A stretch of 64,000 nucleotides of DNA, taken from positions 316,022-380,021 of the forward strand of contig NZ_CP044989.1 in NCBI RefSeq assembly GCF_009017495.1, read 5' to 3'. The position numbers were made by a program, and so were the translations under genes. Under the pieces are notes generated by a model. The model did not search any database. It was not told where the DNA came from and saw only the letters and a program-made list of their open reading frames with translations. Shown in pieces: positions 48,266 through 57,050 of the stretch. This DNA is from Deinococcus sp. AJ005 (GTDB lineage Bacteria > Deinococcota > Deinococci > Deinococcales > Deinococcaceae). How positions within the stretch are numbered: the stretch's first letter is position 1; each line of letters opens with the position of its first letter.

Positions 48266-48455
48266 TATGGACTCCGATTGGAAAGTGTTGGAAACACCTG
48301 GAAATCTGAACGGGACTCGCAGAGTTGCGCCGCAGAGGAATAGCGTCCTCATGGGCGTCTGTTCACGACGAGAGTGAGCAGGAGAAAAACGGGTTCCGGG
48401 CGTGCGGCAATCGGCGTGGTCCCGATTTCTGCCGCGTTACAGACGGAGTCCGCAT
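48265..48455. repeat. MITE-like structured repeat, copy B
   Basis: 191 bp. Termini ATATGGACTCCG and CGGAGTCCGCAT (two mismatches). Hairpin 1 is GTGTT-GGA-AACAC, and hairpin 2 has arms CGGCA-ATCGG and CCGATTTCTGCCG with a small bulge. It carries about 55 bp more than copies A and C in the middle. It lies directly at the end of the histidine-kinase gene. Confidence 0.85.
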
Positions 48456-48467
48456 GACATCAATAAA

Positions 48468-48496
48468 AACCCCCTCTTCATGACGAAGAGGGGGTT
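48468..48496 (-). terminator. Strong intrinsic terminator of the catalase gene
   Basis: AACCCCCTCTTC, 5-nt loop, GAAGAGGGGGTT: a perfect 12-bp stem. On the minus strand it is followed by TTTTATTG, so it ends the catalase transcript coming from the right, and it may also stop the kinase transcript from the left. Confidence 0.88.
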
Positions 48497-48532
48497 GCAC
48501 AGCGGTGATGCGCGTTGGTCAGTCGTCAGCGT

Positions 48533-50158
48533 TTAGTCGTCTGCGCCTACGGCCTGCTGGGTCTGTGCCGTCATCAGGCCGCCTGCCGCGTGGGTATGGT
48601 CCTCTTTGAGGATCGTCTCAATCTCTGGCTTTGCCTTCATCTCTGGCTTCTCCAGACTGGCGCGCACACCTGCGCCCAGGCGCGCGTCTACCTTGTCCAG
48701 TTGGGTGAGGTAACGCTGCTGAATGAAGTCAGGAGCGGCTCCCAGATGCCGGGCGAAGTTGTCGTGCATCCTGCTTTGCTCTTCCGCCCGCATCAGGCGG
48801 TACAGCGCGCCGGGCTGGGCAAAGTAATCCTCGTCAGTCTCGGGCCAGCCATACCGGTCCGCGCGACTGCCTACGGTCATGGGCGGCTCGGCAGCTTCCT
48901 CACCGTACTGCACTGGTCCACCGAAAGAATTGGGTTCGTACACTGGCATTCCGCCGAAGTTGCCGTCAGAGCGCAGTTGCCCGTCCCGGTGGTAGGTCTG
49001 TACTGGCGAGACGGCCTGATTTACCGGCAGCGCGGCGTAATTGGCCCCGATGCGGTAACGGTGCGCGTCGGCATAGCTCATCAGGCGGGCTTGCAGCATC
49101 TTGTCGGGACTGAACCCGAAACCGCGCGGCGAGTTGCTGGGTTCAAAGGCCGCCTGTTCAATCTGTGCGAAGTAGTTGTCCGGGTTCTCGTTCAATTCGA
49201 ACTCGCCCACTTCCATCAGGGGGTAATCCGCGTGGGGCCACGTCTTGGTCAGGTCAAAGGGATCGAGATGATACGTCTCGGCGTCGGCCTCCGGCATCAC
49301 CTGAAGGCTGACCTTCCACTTCGGATACTCGCCGCGCTCAATGGCCTCGAACAGGTCCTGAAAGTAGAAGTCGGGGTTCTTGCCGGCAATCTCCATCGCC
49401 TCTGGTTCGGCGAGGTTCTGGATGCCCTGCTGGGTGTGGAAGTGCCACTTGACGTACACGCGCACGCCCTGATCGTTCCACAGGCTATAGGTGTGGCTGG
49501 AGTACCCATTCATGTGGCGGTGGCTGCGTGGAATGCCCCGGTCCCCGAAGATGTAGACCACCTGATGCATGGATTCGGGGCGTAGGCTCCAGAAGTCGAA
49601 CATCATGGTCTCGCTGCGGCGGTGCGTGACCGGGTGGCGCTTCTGGCTGTGGATGAAATCCGAGAACTTGAGGCCATCCCGCACGAAAAACACGGGCGTG
49701 TTGTTGCCCACCATGTCCCAGTTGCCATCCTCGGTATAAAACTTCAGCGAGAAACCGCGTGGATCGCGCACGGTATCGGCGAAACCGCTCTCTCCAGCCA
49801 CCTGCGAGAAGCGGGCCAACATGCGGCACTCGGTCCCCTCCTTCTGAAACAGTTTTGCCACCGTCAGTTCGGGGATGGCGCGGGTCACCCGGAAGGTGCC
49901 GAATGCGCCGGTCCCCTTGGCATGGACCACGCGTTCAGGGACGCGCTCGCGGTTGAACAGGGCCATGCGCTCCAGCAGGTGATGGTCCTGAAGCAGCACT
50001 GGGCCGTCCTTGCCTGCCGTCAGGGAATTCTGGTTGTCGGCCACCGGATTGCCCGCCGCGTTGGTCAGTCGGGTCTGGCTCTGTTTGGGGGCTTGCATGT
50101 CGGTGGGTTCGCTGGGTTTGTAGACCGTACTGTTGCTGGCCTTACTGTCGTCACTCAT
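48533..50158 (-). CDS. katA: Monofunctional heme catalase
   Basis: 541 aa, clade-type catalase. Catalytic His in RVVHAKGTGAFG (H79), the distal Asn in MVGNNTPVFF (N152), and the proximal heme-ligand region RLMSYADAHRYRIGANY (Tyr). AGGAG precedes the ATG. Converts hydrogen peroxide to water and oxygen in the cytosol, the main peroxide defence in deinococci. A cytosolic Dps gene lies upstream 70 bp away on the same strand, so the two may be co-transcribed. Confidence 0.95.
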   Translation of the reverse strand: MSDDSKASNSTVYKPSEPTDMQAPKQSQTRLTNAAGNPVADNQNSLTAGKDGPVLLQDHHLLERMALFNRERVPERVVHAKGTGAFGTFRVTRAIPELTVAKLFQKEGTECRMLARFSQVAGESGFADTVRDPRGFSLKFYTEDGNWDMVGNNTPVFFVRDGLKFSDFIHSQKRHPVTHRRSETMMFDFWSLRPESMHQVVYIFGDRGIPRSHRHMNGYSSHTYSLWNDQGVRVYVKWHFHTQQGIQNLAEPEAMEIAGKNPDFYFQDLFEAIERGEYPKWKVSLQVMPEADAETYHLDPFDLTKTWPHADYPLMEVGEFELNENPDNYFAQIEQAAFEPSNSPRGFGFSPDKMLQARLMSYADAHRYRIGANYAALPVNQAVSPVQTYHRDGQLRSDGNFGGMPVYEPNSFGGPVQYGEEAAEPPMTVGSRADRYGWPETDEDYFAQPGALYRLMRAEEQSRMHDNFARHLGAAPDFIQQRYLTQLDKVDARLGAGVRASLEKPEMKAKPEIETILKEDHTHAAGGLMTAQTQQAVGADD

Positions 50159-50228
50159 AGGAAGACTCCTGTGGTGCTGCCGGGGCAGCCGACGCCTGGG
50201 AAAGGGCGGAAGAGGCGAGAGTCCGAAA

Positions 50229-50768
50229 TTACTTGGTGTTTTCGCCGCCCTGCGCGGCTTCGAACAGGAACCAGATGCGCCGCTCGGTCTCGTCGATCAG
50301 CACTTCGAGCAGGCTGGAAGTGGCGTAGTCGCGGGCGTCGTCGCAGGTTTCATGGGCGGCGCGCATACTGGCCGCAATGCTCTGGTTGTCGGCCATCAGC
50401 TCGCGCAGCATGTCCAGTGGGGTCACGAAATCGGCGTTGTTGTCCTGCACCGTCTGAAGGCCAGAGATGTGCGAGACCGAGCGTAGCGTGGTGCCGCCCA
50501 GTTTGCGGACGCGCTCGGCCAGTGGATCAGTGCTGCCGAGGAGCTGCTCGGCCTGCTCATCAAACAGCAGGTGGTAGTCGCGGAAATGGCTGCCGGAGAG
50601 ATGCCAGTGAAAGTTCTTAGTCTTGAGGTACACGGCGTAGGCGTCGGCGATGATCGGGTTGATGGCCTCAACGATTTTCTGCACGCCGTCAGCCCTGAGG
50701 TCTGTGGGCGTCTTCAGGGCGTCGGGGGCGGGATAGGTGGCGGTCTTGCTGGAGTCGTTCTGGGTCAT
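50229..50768 (-). CDS. dps: Dps-family DNA-protecting ferritin (cytosolic)
   Basis: 179 aa from the ATG at 50768, which has AAGGAG upstream. No signal peptide. Ferroxidase residues NFHWHLSGSHFRDYHLLFDEQAEQLL (H, H, D, E) and the C-terminal ETERRIWFLFEAAQGG. Stores iron by oxidation with peroxide and coats DNA. It precedes katA, matching a joint oxidative-stress unit. Confidence 0.93.
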   Translation of the reverse strand: MTQNDSSKTATYPAPDALKTPTDLRADGVQKIVEAINPIIADAYAVYLKTKNFHWHLSGSHFRDYHLLFDEQAEQLLGSTDPLAERVRKLGGTTLRSVSHISGLQTVQDNNADFVTPLDMLRELMADNQSIAASMRAAHETCDDARDYATSSLLEVLIDETERRIWFLFEAAQGGENTK

Positions 50769-50909
50769 GGAAATCTCCTTGAGATGGATGCATAGTCTGC
50801 GGTCTGCCAGAGACGGCGCGGGCGATTGGCCTCGACGCTGATGTTCGGCCTGGACAATGGGCGGAGAAATACGAAAAGGGTGCAACAGACTTCATTGAGC
50901 ATGGATGAA

Positions 50910-50936
50910 GCTCACCAGTGGTGACCAGTGGTGAGC
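50910..50936 (-). terminator. Hairpin after the small membrane-protein gene
   Basis: GCTCACCA ... TGGTGAGC, 8-bp stem, 4 bp after the stop of the minus-strand gene at 50941. No U-run, so weak. Confidence 0.45.
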
Positions 50937-50940
50937 TGGA

Positions 50941-51339
50941 TCAGTTGACGGCGGAGTTGACCGCCTGGATGGTGGGCGCTGGGCGGCGCAACTGAATAAC
51001 GCTGAGCACCACGAACGCGACTTCCAGAATCAGCGAGATGATCCCGGCAGGTTCGGCCCAGTTGCCAATGTCACCGCGCGCATTCGGCAAGCCCACCGTG
51101 CGGGTCAGGGTGTAAGCGAGGATGGCCCCGCCCGAAATCAATAGTCCTAGGGTGTAGCCATTTTTCCAGTGCGAACTGAGCAGCCAAGCTCCCGCCGCCG
51201 CGCATCCAGCCACCAGCAGGATATACAGCCAGCCCAGGTAGGCGGTTTCTCCCAGCTTGTCGGGGATATCCCTGAAGTGAATGAAGCCGATGCCGACCAG
51301 CAGTAGCACGCCGATCCAATGGTCCTGAAGATATTTCAT
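50941..51339 (-). CDS. Small four-helix membrane protein of unknown function
   Basis: 132 aa from the ATG at 51339, with AAGGAGG 6 nt upstream. Four predicted membrane segments: WIGVLLLVGIGFIHF, YLGWLYILLVAGCAAAGAWLL, LGLLISGGAILAYTL and AGIISLILEVAFVVLSVIQL. No catalytic motif seen. Its place next to dps/katA does not reveal a role. Confidence 0.75.
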   Translation of the reverse strand: MKYLQDHWIGVLLLVGIGFIHFRDIPDKLGETAYLGWLYILLVAGCAAAGAWLLSSHWKNGYTLGLLISGGAILAYTLTRTVGLPNARGDIGNWAEPAGIISLILEVAFVVLSVIQLRRPAPTIQAVNSAVN

Positions 51340-51579
51340 ACCCCTCCTTGTGGGGCGGCAAACCGCCGAGGTCAAACAGGTTGGGCCTCAACAGCCCACG
51401 GTGGCCGCGCCGCACGCATCCACCAAAATCATTGGGACACGACGTATTTCAGGCCCAGGGTGTTACGCGGGGGTTAGATTCCAGTCTCGCTTAAGATCGG
51501 CTCTACAGATCATGAGATTCAGTCGCGCAGGATGATGGCGTGCGCTTCGGGTGTCAGCCGGGGGACCGGTTTAAGTCTC

Positions 51580-51715
51580 ATACGGACTCCGATTGAATCG
51601 TTTGCAAAAACGATGAATATCCGAGCAGAGCGAGAATGAGAAGAACGGGTTCTGGGCGTGAGGTTGGCAAACTGGCGCTTTCCCAGTTTGTCAACGAAAC
51701 AGACGGAATTCGTAT
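51580..51715. repeat. MITE-like structured repeat, copy C
   Basis: 136 bp. Termini ATACGGACTCCG and CGGAATTCGTAT. Hairpin 1 is ATCGTTT-GCAA-AAACGAT; hairpin 2 has arms GTTGGCAAACTGG and CCAGTTTGTCAAC. The spacer GAGCGAGAATGAGAAGAACG then GGTTCTGGGCGTG is shared with copies A and B. Confidence 0.85.
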
Positions 51716-52077
51716 CAGATGTTCAATTGACGGGCAGCAGTTGCTTGCAGTGTCGGATCGCGCCTGAGCTGAGCCAGCGTCAGACCGTCATCGGGCGGTC
51801 CATCAACCTCTCTGACAGACCTGCCGAATGCAAGGATGGAGGGGCGGTGAAAATGGAGCCTCAAAAACGTCCTGTCCACCCGCTACATGGCCGTGACCTT
51901 CTCTATGGGTTGCTGCATGTCTGACCGACCCGCCGCCACCTGACACAGAAAGCAAAGCCGGGATTAAAAATGACAGATGTTGGGGGACACCCACCAAGCG
52001 CCCGTTGATCAAGACACATGCCGCCAGCCGTGTTTTACACTGAACACAGGCTGCCTTCCGGCACCCGAAGGAAGCGG
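51716..52077. other. Intergenic stretch after repeat copy C
   Basis: About 360 bp. On the minus strand a 30-codon frame ends just at the repeat edge (TLAQLRRDPTLQATAARQLN), perhaps the tail of a lost gene whose stop is supplied by the repeat. Otherwise nothing is recognised. AAGGAA at the right end serves the zinc-ribbon gene. Confidence 0.35.
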
Positions 52078-52677
52078 ATGACCACACCTTTTACGGCCCT
52101 TGAATGCAACATTCTGAAAGCCAAGGGCTTGAGCGAACAGCATCTGGCCGCCCTCGCAGACCTGGGCGTCGGTGGGCGGGCCGATTTTGCGAGTATCGGC
52201 TCCCCTGAAACCCTGCTGGAGTTGCTGCCAGACCTGAACACCGAAGTCGCGGCGCGGGTGTTGAACTGGGCACTGCCCTCTGCCGCGCTGGGAGAGCCGG
52301 TGCCATCTGCGCTCGGCGGTGAGACGCAGGCGGGCGCGGCCATGTTCTCGCAGGGGCTGGTAGTCAATTCCAGCGACTCGACATACTGCGTCCACTGTCA
52401 GTCCAAGCAGCCCAGGGATTACAACGTGGGCGCCCTGTGCCCCAACTGCGGCCTCCAGGCCGAGCCGATTGAAACGTGCTACTGGTGCGGCACCAGCGGA
52501 CCGGGCCGATTTTGCCGCACCTGTGGCGCAGCCTTCGTGATCACCGCCGAACTGCCGCTGGCCCTGCTGCTGCGGCGCGAAGGCGTGGCCAAGGACGACA
52601 TTCCCGCCAAGATCGGGGCGATGGGTGAGGCCGAGAAACAGGTCCTGTGGGGCCGCGTTCGTCGGTCCCGCCGTTAG
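52078..52677 (+). CDS. Double zinc-ribbon protein (partner 1)
   Basis: 199 aa with AAGGAA before the ATG at 52078. The first ~100 residues are helical (KAKGLSEQHLAALADLGVGGRADFASIGSPETLLELLPDL), like a helix-hairpin-helix or death-fold-like bundle. Four CxxC knuckles follow: CVHC, CPNC, CYWC and CRTC, making two zinc ribbons at about residues 102-155. A short charged tail ends the protein. No catalytic motif. Six bases separate it from a second gene with the same ribbon module, so they are a pair. Confidence 0.75.
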   Translation: MTTPFTALECNILKAKGLSEQHLAALADLGVGGRADFASIGSPETLLELLPDLNTEVAARVLNWALPSAALGEPVPSALGGETQAGAAMFSQGLVVNSSDSTYCVHCQSKQPRDYNVGALCPNCGLQAEPIETCYWCGTSGPGRFCRTCGAAFVITAELPLALLLRREGVAKDDIPAKIGAMGEAEKQVLWGRVRRSRR

Positions 52678-52682
52678 AAGCA

Positions 52683-54743
52683 GTGACCGCCCAATTACCG
52701 GACCACCCAGCAGATCACTGTCCCCAGTGCGGCGCACCCTTGCCCCCCGACTGGCAGGCTGGTGACCTGTGCAGCCACTGTGGTGGGACCAGCCGTGAAG
52801 ATGTCCGTTGCGCATGGTGTACCCAACTGATCCCACCGGGACCGTTCTGCCGCCACTGCGGGTCCGAACAGCTTCCAGGCGTATGGTACGGCGCGGCGCG
52901 AATGCTGCGGTCCGTGGGCGTGGATCAGTTCAGCATGCCGGAGCGCCTGCGGGCCATGCCAGCGGCCCAGCGGGAACACTTCAGCCGCCAATATGCCCCC
53001 CATCAGGCCATGCTGGAGCGCCTGCTTGACGACGTGACCTTCGCCGAAAGTGTCATTGGCCGCCGTGGTTGGAGCGCGGCCCTGGAAGACCAGTGGCTCC
53101 CCCAGTTGCCAGCAGCCCCGGAAACGCTGACGGCCCTGAGCCTGCCGCCCAGCACGGCGGACAGCGACGAGGCGCGCCTGACCGAGATGCGCGATCAGGC
53201 CCGGCTGCCCCTGAGCGCCTGGCTGGCCTCACTGGCCCGGCTGCGGCTGGGCGCCGAACGAAACGAGGCCGACAGCATTTGCCTCAGGGAAGCGGTACAG
53301 AGCGGTGATCTGGCCCTTCAGGAGGCGGTGGCGCTGGCACTGGCCCGCTGGCCCTACACCTACCTGCACCCGTACAGCCTCCAGGCCAGTGAACTGCGTG
53401 ACGTGCTGTGGACGCTGTACCGCGCTACCTGCTCACCTGAGGCGGGACTGGGCCTGAATCTGCTCGCGCGGCAATACGCCAATGTCAGCAGTGAGGCCAT
53501 TCCTGAAGAGCTGCTGGCTCCCCTCCTCGGCTCGGAGGACCCTGATCTGGCTTTCGGCGCGGCGCTGGCGCTAGACCGACAGGACGTGTTGCAGGCCGCC
53601 CTGCGCGCCCCTCATAAGCGGCTGGCGGCGGCGCTGGGGTTGGCACGGGGCGGCGCGGGACAGCTTCTGGCCCCGGTCCTGACCACGATGGATGACGGCG
53701 AACTTGATCATCTGCTGCTGATCTTGAAACCCTTGCCAGAATTGCGGCCCGCGCTGGTAACCCTGACTGAGTCGCCGCGCCACCAGGCGGTCCAGCGACG
53801 GGCGCTGGACCTGCTGGCGCGTCTGGGCGATCCTGCCGACGCCCTGCGCCTGGTAGCAGCCAACCCCACGTGGTATGCCAACGACGTTCTGAACAACCTG
53901 GACCTGAGGCCACAGCAGTTGGAGGACGTATTAACTGCACTGCTGGATCAGGGCCTTGACCCGTCTGAGGTCAGCGGCTTCATGTCACTGGCTACCAGTG
54001 GCCGAGTACCGGACGGCTTTGTGCCCGCCATCTTCAGACAGGTGGGACCAGAAGCCCAGTTGAGCCTGGTTTCCTTCGCGGGTCAGCAACTCGCTGTCAG
54101 TCAGAATCAGGAGCTTCACCGCTGGCTCTGGTCCCTGATCGACGGTGACTTGCCCGAAAAGATTCAGGAGCGGGCGTGGGCCATGCTGAGCGGCTGGTAC
54201 GGTACGTACGGTTCTGCGCTGGAGCTGTCGCGGGCCAGCGTGGAACGGTTTTTTGGGGGCTTTGTGGCCTTTACCGAGAGGCTGTGTGTGGTCATTGAAA
54301 ATCCCCAACTGACGGGCCGATTCTTCAACTCCTTCCGCTTTCTGGCTGTTCTCTCGTCGGTGGACGAGGGCGCGCTTGCGCCATTGACTGAGCTGGGCGC
54401 GCCCTCTGAGCGGCTGTGGCAGGCGCTGCTATCGCTGACGCAGACCCAGCAGGTCTTCATCCCGGACCGGGCCGCTGGCCTGCGTCTGCTGGGCCGAATG
54501 ACCCGCTCTGCAACGCAGCACAACACCCTGGAAATCCATCTCCGCCCCCTGCTGGACGACCAGGAAACGCCTGCCGATCTTCAGCGCGGCGCACTGGCTG
54601 CTCTGTATCCCAGCGCAGCGGCGCAGACGGCGTACCTGGCCGAACTGGAAGCGAGACTGGCACTGGCGCAGACCTACGACGAGCGCTCACCGATTGGGAC
54701 AGTGATTTATAGCCTGCGGGCGGTAATTGCGCAGACGCCATAA
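52683..54743 (+). CDS. Double zinc-ribbon protein with long helical repeat region (partner 2)
   Basis: 686 aa from a GTG at 52683 (a GTG at 52647 is possible). Near the N-terminus the same four CxxC knuckles recur (CPQC, CSHC, CAWC, CRHC, about 13-60), matching partner 1 in spacing. The rest, ~620 residues, is all-helical with HEAT-like repeats (LQEAVALALARWPY, AFGAALALDRQDVLQAALRAPHKRLAAALGLARGG, VQRRALDLLARLGDPADALRL). No enzyme motif or membrane segment. Looks like a scaffold that docks partners by zinc ribbons. Function unknown. Confidence 0.72.
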   Translation: MTAQLPDHPADHCPQCGAPLPPDWQAGDLCSHCGGTSREDVRCAWCTQLIPPGPFCRHCGSEQLPGVWYGAARMLRSVGVDQFSMPERLRAMPAAQREHFSRQYAPHQAMLERLLDDVTFAESVIGRRGWSAALEDQWLPQLPAAPETLTALSLPPSTADSDEARLTEMRDQARLPLSAWLASLARLRLGAERNEADSICLREAVQSGDLALQEAVALALARWPYTYLHPYSLQASELRDVLWTLYRATCSPEAGLGLNLLARQYANVSSEAIPEELLAPLLGSEDPDLAFGAALALDRQDVLQAALRAPHKRLAAALGLARGGAGQLLAPVLTTMDDGELDHLLLILKPLPELRPALVTLTESPRHQAVQRRALDLLARLGDPADALRLVAANPTWYANDVLNNLDLRPQQLEDVLTALLDQGLDPSEVSGFMSLATSGRVPDGFVPAIFRQVGPEAQLSLVSFAGQQLAVSQNQELHRWLWSLIDGDLPEKIQERAWAMLSGWYGTYGSALELSRASVERFFGGFVAFTERLCVVIENPQLTGRFFNSFRFLAVLSSVDEGALAPLTELGAPSERLWQALLSLTQTQQVFIPDRAAGLRLLGRMTRSATQHNTLEIHLRPLLDDQETPADLQRGALAALYPSAAAQTAYLAELEARLALAQTYDERSPIGTVIYSLRAVIAQTP

Positions 54744-54779
54744 GTGGTTCATGCGGTCTCCAGACCACTCTTTCAAAGT

Positions 54780-55022
54780 CTACTTGAGCTTGAGAGACCC
54801 CAGCGTCTTGTCGAACGCCCCCCGCTGGGCCGCCGTGGCAGCGGGTCCCATGGTGAACTGAACGCTGAGCAGGTTGCGTTTGCTGACCCCGTACCAGTAC
54901 TGGAGCCGCACCACCGCCCCGTTGGCCTTGAGGGTCAGGTCATACCACTATCCGCCGCCCACACGTCACCCGCGCCCACAGGCTGGGCCAGATATTCCAG
55001 CGGCAGGCGGGTGTCCAGCCGG
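54780..55022 (-). pseudogene. PsbP/DcrB-like domain remnant with frameshift
   Basis: The minus strand reads DTRLPLEYLAQPVGAGDVWAAD in one frame, then from about 54950 YDLTLKANGAVVRLQYWYGV, LLSVQFTMGPAATAAQ and FDKTLGSLKLK in the next, ending TAG at 54780-54782. The closing strand-helix pattern is that of PsbP-like/DUF1795 proteins. The frame change near 54950 and the loss of the N-terminus at the kinase junction make it non-functional. Confidence 0.5.
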
Positions 55023-56289
55023 GTGCGGTGATCGTCTGCTGTCAGCCCAGGTGCAGCGCATCAGCACTGCAGGAGGACTGGACGACGTGCTGACCGATGG
55101 AGACCCGATGGAGGTGGGGGTGGAGCAGTTCAGGGACTTCATCTGAGGCAAGGCGGAGGTGCGCAGCGCAGCCGGCAACGTGATTGGTCTGGTGTCCACC
55201 GGCTTTCTGCTGCCCACCGTCCAGGCCGGGATCGCGCGGGTGATGTGGGGCCTGCTATCGTGGTACGGCCTCGGTCTGCTGTTTGCGCTGCTCAGCAGCC
55301 TGTATCTGAGTGGACGGCTGCGCCGCGACCTGTTTGACCTGGAACCCGATCAGATTTCCAGCCTGATCTCACAGCATCACGCGGTCCTGACGGCCCTGCA
55401 AGACGGCGTGCTGGTGCTGGACGGCGGGCGCATCATCCTCGCCAACGCGCGGGCGCTGGCCTACCTGCGCGTCTCCGAGGTCTCGGCCTTGCCTGCCTTG
55501 CCCGAGTTGTGGCCCGAACTCCACGGGCTGCTCAGTGGCGCGGATGGGACCTCTTTTCAGGAGCGGCCCAGCGAGTGGCAAAAACAACCGGTGTTGCTCA
55601 CCTGCTATCCGCTGCCCGGCGGCCAGCGGCTGGTCCTGTTCCGTGGACGTGCTGAGGCCGTGCGGCTGGCCGAGGAGCTGACGCAGACCCGGCAGTACGT
55701 CGAGCTGCTCCGCTCGCAGACCCACGAGTTTACCAACCGCCTGCACACCATCGCGGGCCTGATGCAGATCGGACGTCCCGAACTCGCCTTGCAGGTGATT
55801 CAGCGCGAGGCCAGTCAGGCCCAGCAGGTCAGTGACAGTGTAGGCGGCGTCGCCCCACCACGACTGGCGGCCCTGCTGGCCGGTAAAATTGCCCGCGCCC
55901 GCGAACTGGGCGTTCACTTGCAGGTCGCCCCGGCGTCGGCGCTGGCCGACCACTGGCCGGAACCGGTCATCGACGCCTTGCTCCTGATCACCGGGAACCT
56001 GATCGAGAATGCCTTCGACGCCGTACAGGACCAGCCCAAGCGCCGCATCACGGTCATGATCGGTGAGGACGCCGAGGGTCTGCAAATCGAGGTCCGTGAC
56101 TGCGGACCGGGCGTGGACGCACAGCACTGGCAGCAGCCCGGTTTTTCCACCAAGGGTCTAGGACGCGGACAGGGACTGGACCTGATCCGCCAGCATCTAC
56201 TGGGTCTGGAGGGCCATCTGGACTACCTCAGAAGCTCGGGCGAGAGCGTCTTCATCGTCAGCATCCCAGCGACGGAGGGTGAACCGTGA
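55021..56289 (+). pseudogene. CitA/DcuS-type sensor kinase without its sensor domain, in-frame stop
   Basis: The frame begins CGDRLLSAQVQRISTAGGLDD, resembling the helix after the first membrane segment of DcuS/CitA kinases, stops at TGA 55144-55146, then continues GKAEVRSAAGNVIGLVSTGFLLPT. About 80-90 residues of the Cache/PAS sensor and the first membrane segment are missing. From 55159 on it is open: second membrane segment, PAS-like LQDGVLVLDGGRIILANARA, H box RSQTHEFTNRLHTIAGLMQIG, N box LIENAFDAVQD and G boxes. A truncated kinase could still be made from 55159, without sensing. It overlaps the regulator start (GTGA). Confidence 0.7.
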
Positions 56290-56966
56290 CGGCTCCAATG
56301 AGCCGCGTCATGATCGTCGAGGATGACGAACTGGTGCGCACCATTCACCGAACGCTGGTCGAGGACACGCCCGGGTTCCAGGTGGTCAGCGCGGTAGGCA
56401 CGCTGGCCCAGGCCGAGCAGGACCTGCGGAACCTGACCGTCGATCTCCTGATGGTGGACATCTATTTGCCAGACGGCAATGGTCTGACCTGGACCAGTGG
56501 GCTGCCGCGCACGCCCACCAGCCCGGACGTCATCATGGTCACGGCGGCCAATGATCTACCGACTGTGCAGGCTGCGGTCCGCAGTGGGGTTCTTGATTTT
56601 CTGATCAAGCCATTTGACCGACACAGGCTTCAGGCCGCCTTTCTCCGACATGGTCAGCGCCGCGCCGTGTCCAGTCCGGCCCATCTGACTCAGTCTGGCG
56701 TGGACCGGTTGCTGCGCCACGACCCAGTCACCCATCTGCCCAAGGGCATCGACGCCGCGACTCTGGCCAGGGTGCAGCACCTTCTGGACAGCAGCCCCGC
56801 GTCCTGGAGCGCCGAGGCGGCAGGTCAGCATCTGGGCGTGAGCCGCATCACGGCGTGGCGGTATCTGGAGTACCTCGTGGTCCTCTACTTCGCCGCTGTG
56901 GACGTGCAGTACCAGCCCACCGGCAGGCCGCTGAAACTGTACCGCCGGGCGCGCACACCACTCTGA
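56286..56966 (+). CDS. CitB/DcuR-family response regulator
   Basis: 226 aa, GTG start coupled to the kinase stop. Receiver with MIVEDDELVRTIHRTLVEDT, acceptor D in LLMVDIYLPDGNGL (about 56), VIMVTAANDL and LDFLIKPFDRHRL (Lys). The C-terminal DNA-binding part (SWSAEAAGQHLGVSRITAWRYLEYL) is the DcuR-type helix-turn-helix. Such regulators switch on uptake and use of C4-dicarboxylates or citrate. No such transporter is adjacent. Confidence 0.88.
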   Translation: MTAPMSRVMIVEDDELVRTIHRTLVEDTPGFQVVSAVGTLAQAEQDLRNLTVDLLMVDIYLPDGNGLTWTSGLPRTPTSPDVIMVTAANDLPTVQAAVRSGVLDFLIKPFDRHRLQAAFLRHGQRRAVSSPAHLTQSGVDRLLRHDPVTHLPKGIDAATLARVQHLLDSSPASWSAEAAGQHLGVSRITAWRYLEYLVVLYFAAVDVQYQPTGRPLKLYRRARTPL

Positions 56967-57009
56967 GTGAGTGTTTTAAAAGCACCTGGATCAGAGCGTC
57001 AGGGGCCAG

Positions 57010-57050
57010 TACGGACTCCGATTATGTCCATGAAAATAGGACCATCCAAT
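57010..57050. repeat. Partial MITE-like repeat (left end only)
   Basis: TACGGACTCCGATT as in the full copies, then a different hairpin 1 (TGTCC ... GGACC). The conserved spacer and right terminus do not follow. It lies in the 440-bp gap between the DcuR-type regulator and preT; besides the promoter at 57256 I see nothing else there. Confidence 0.5.
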
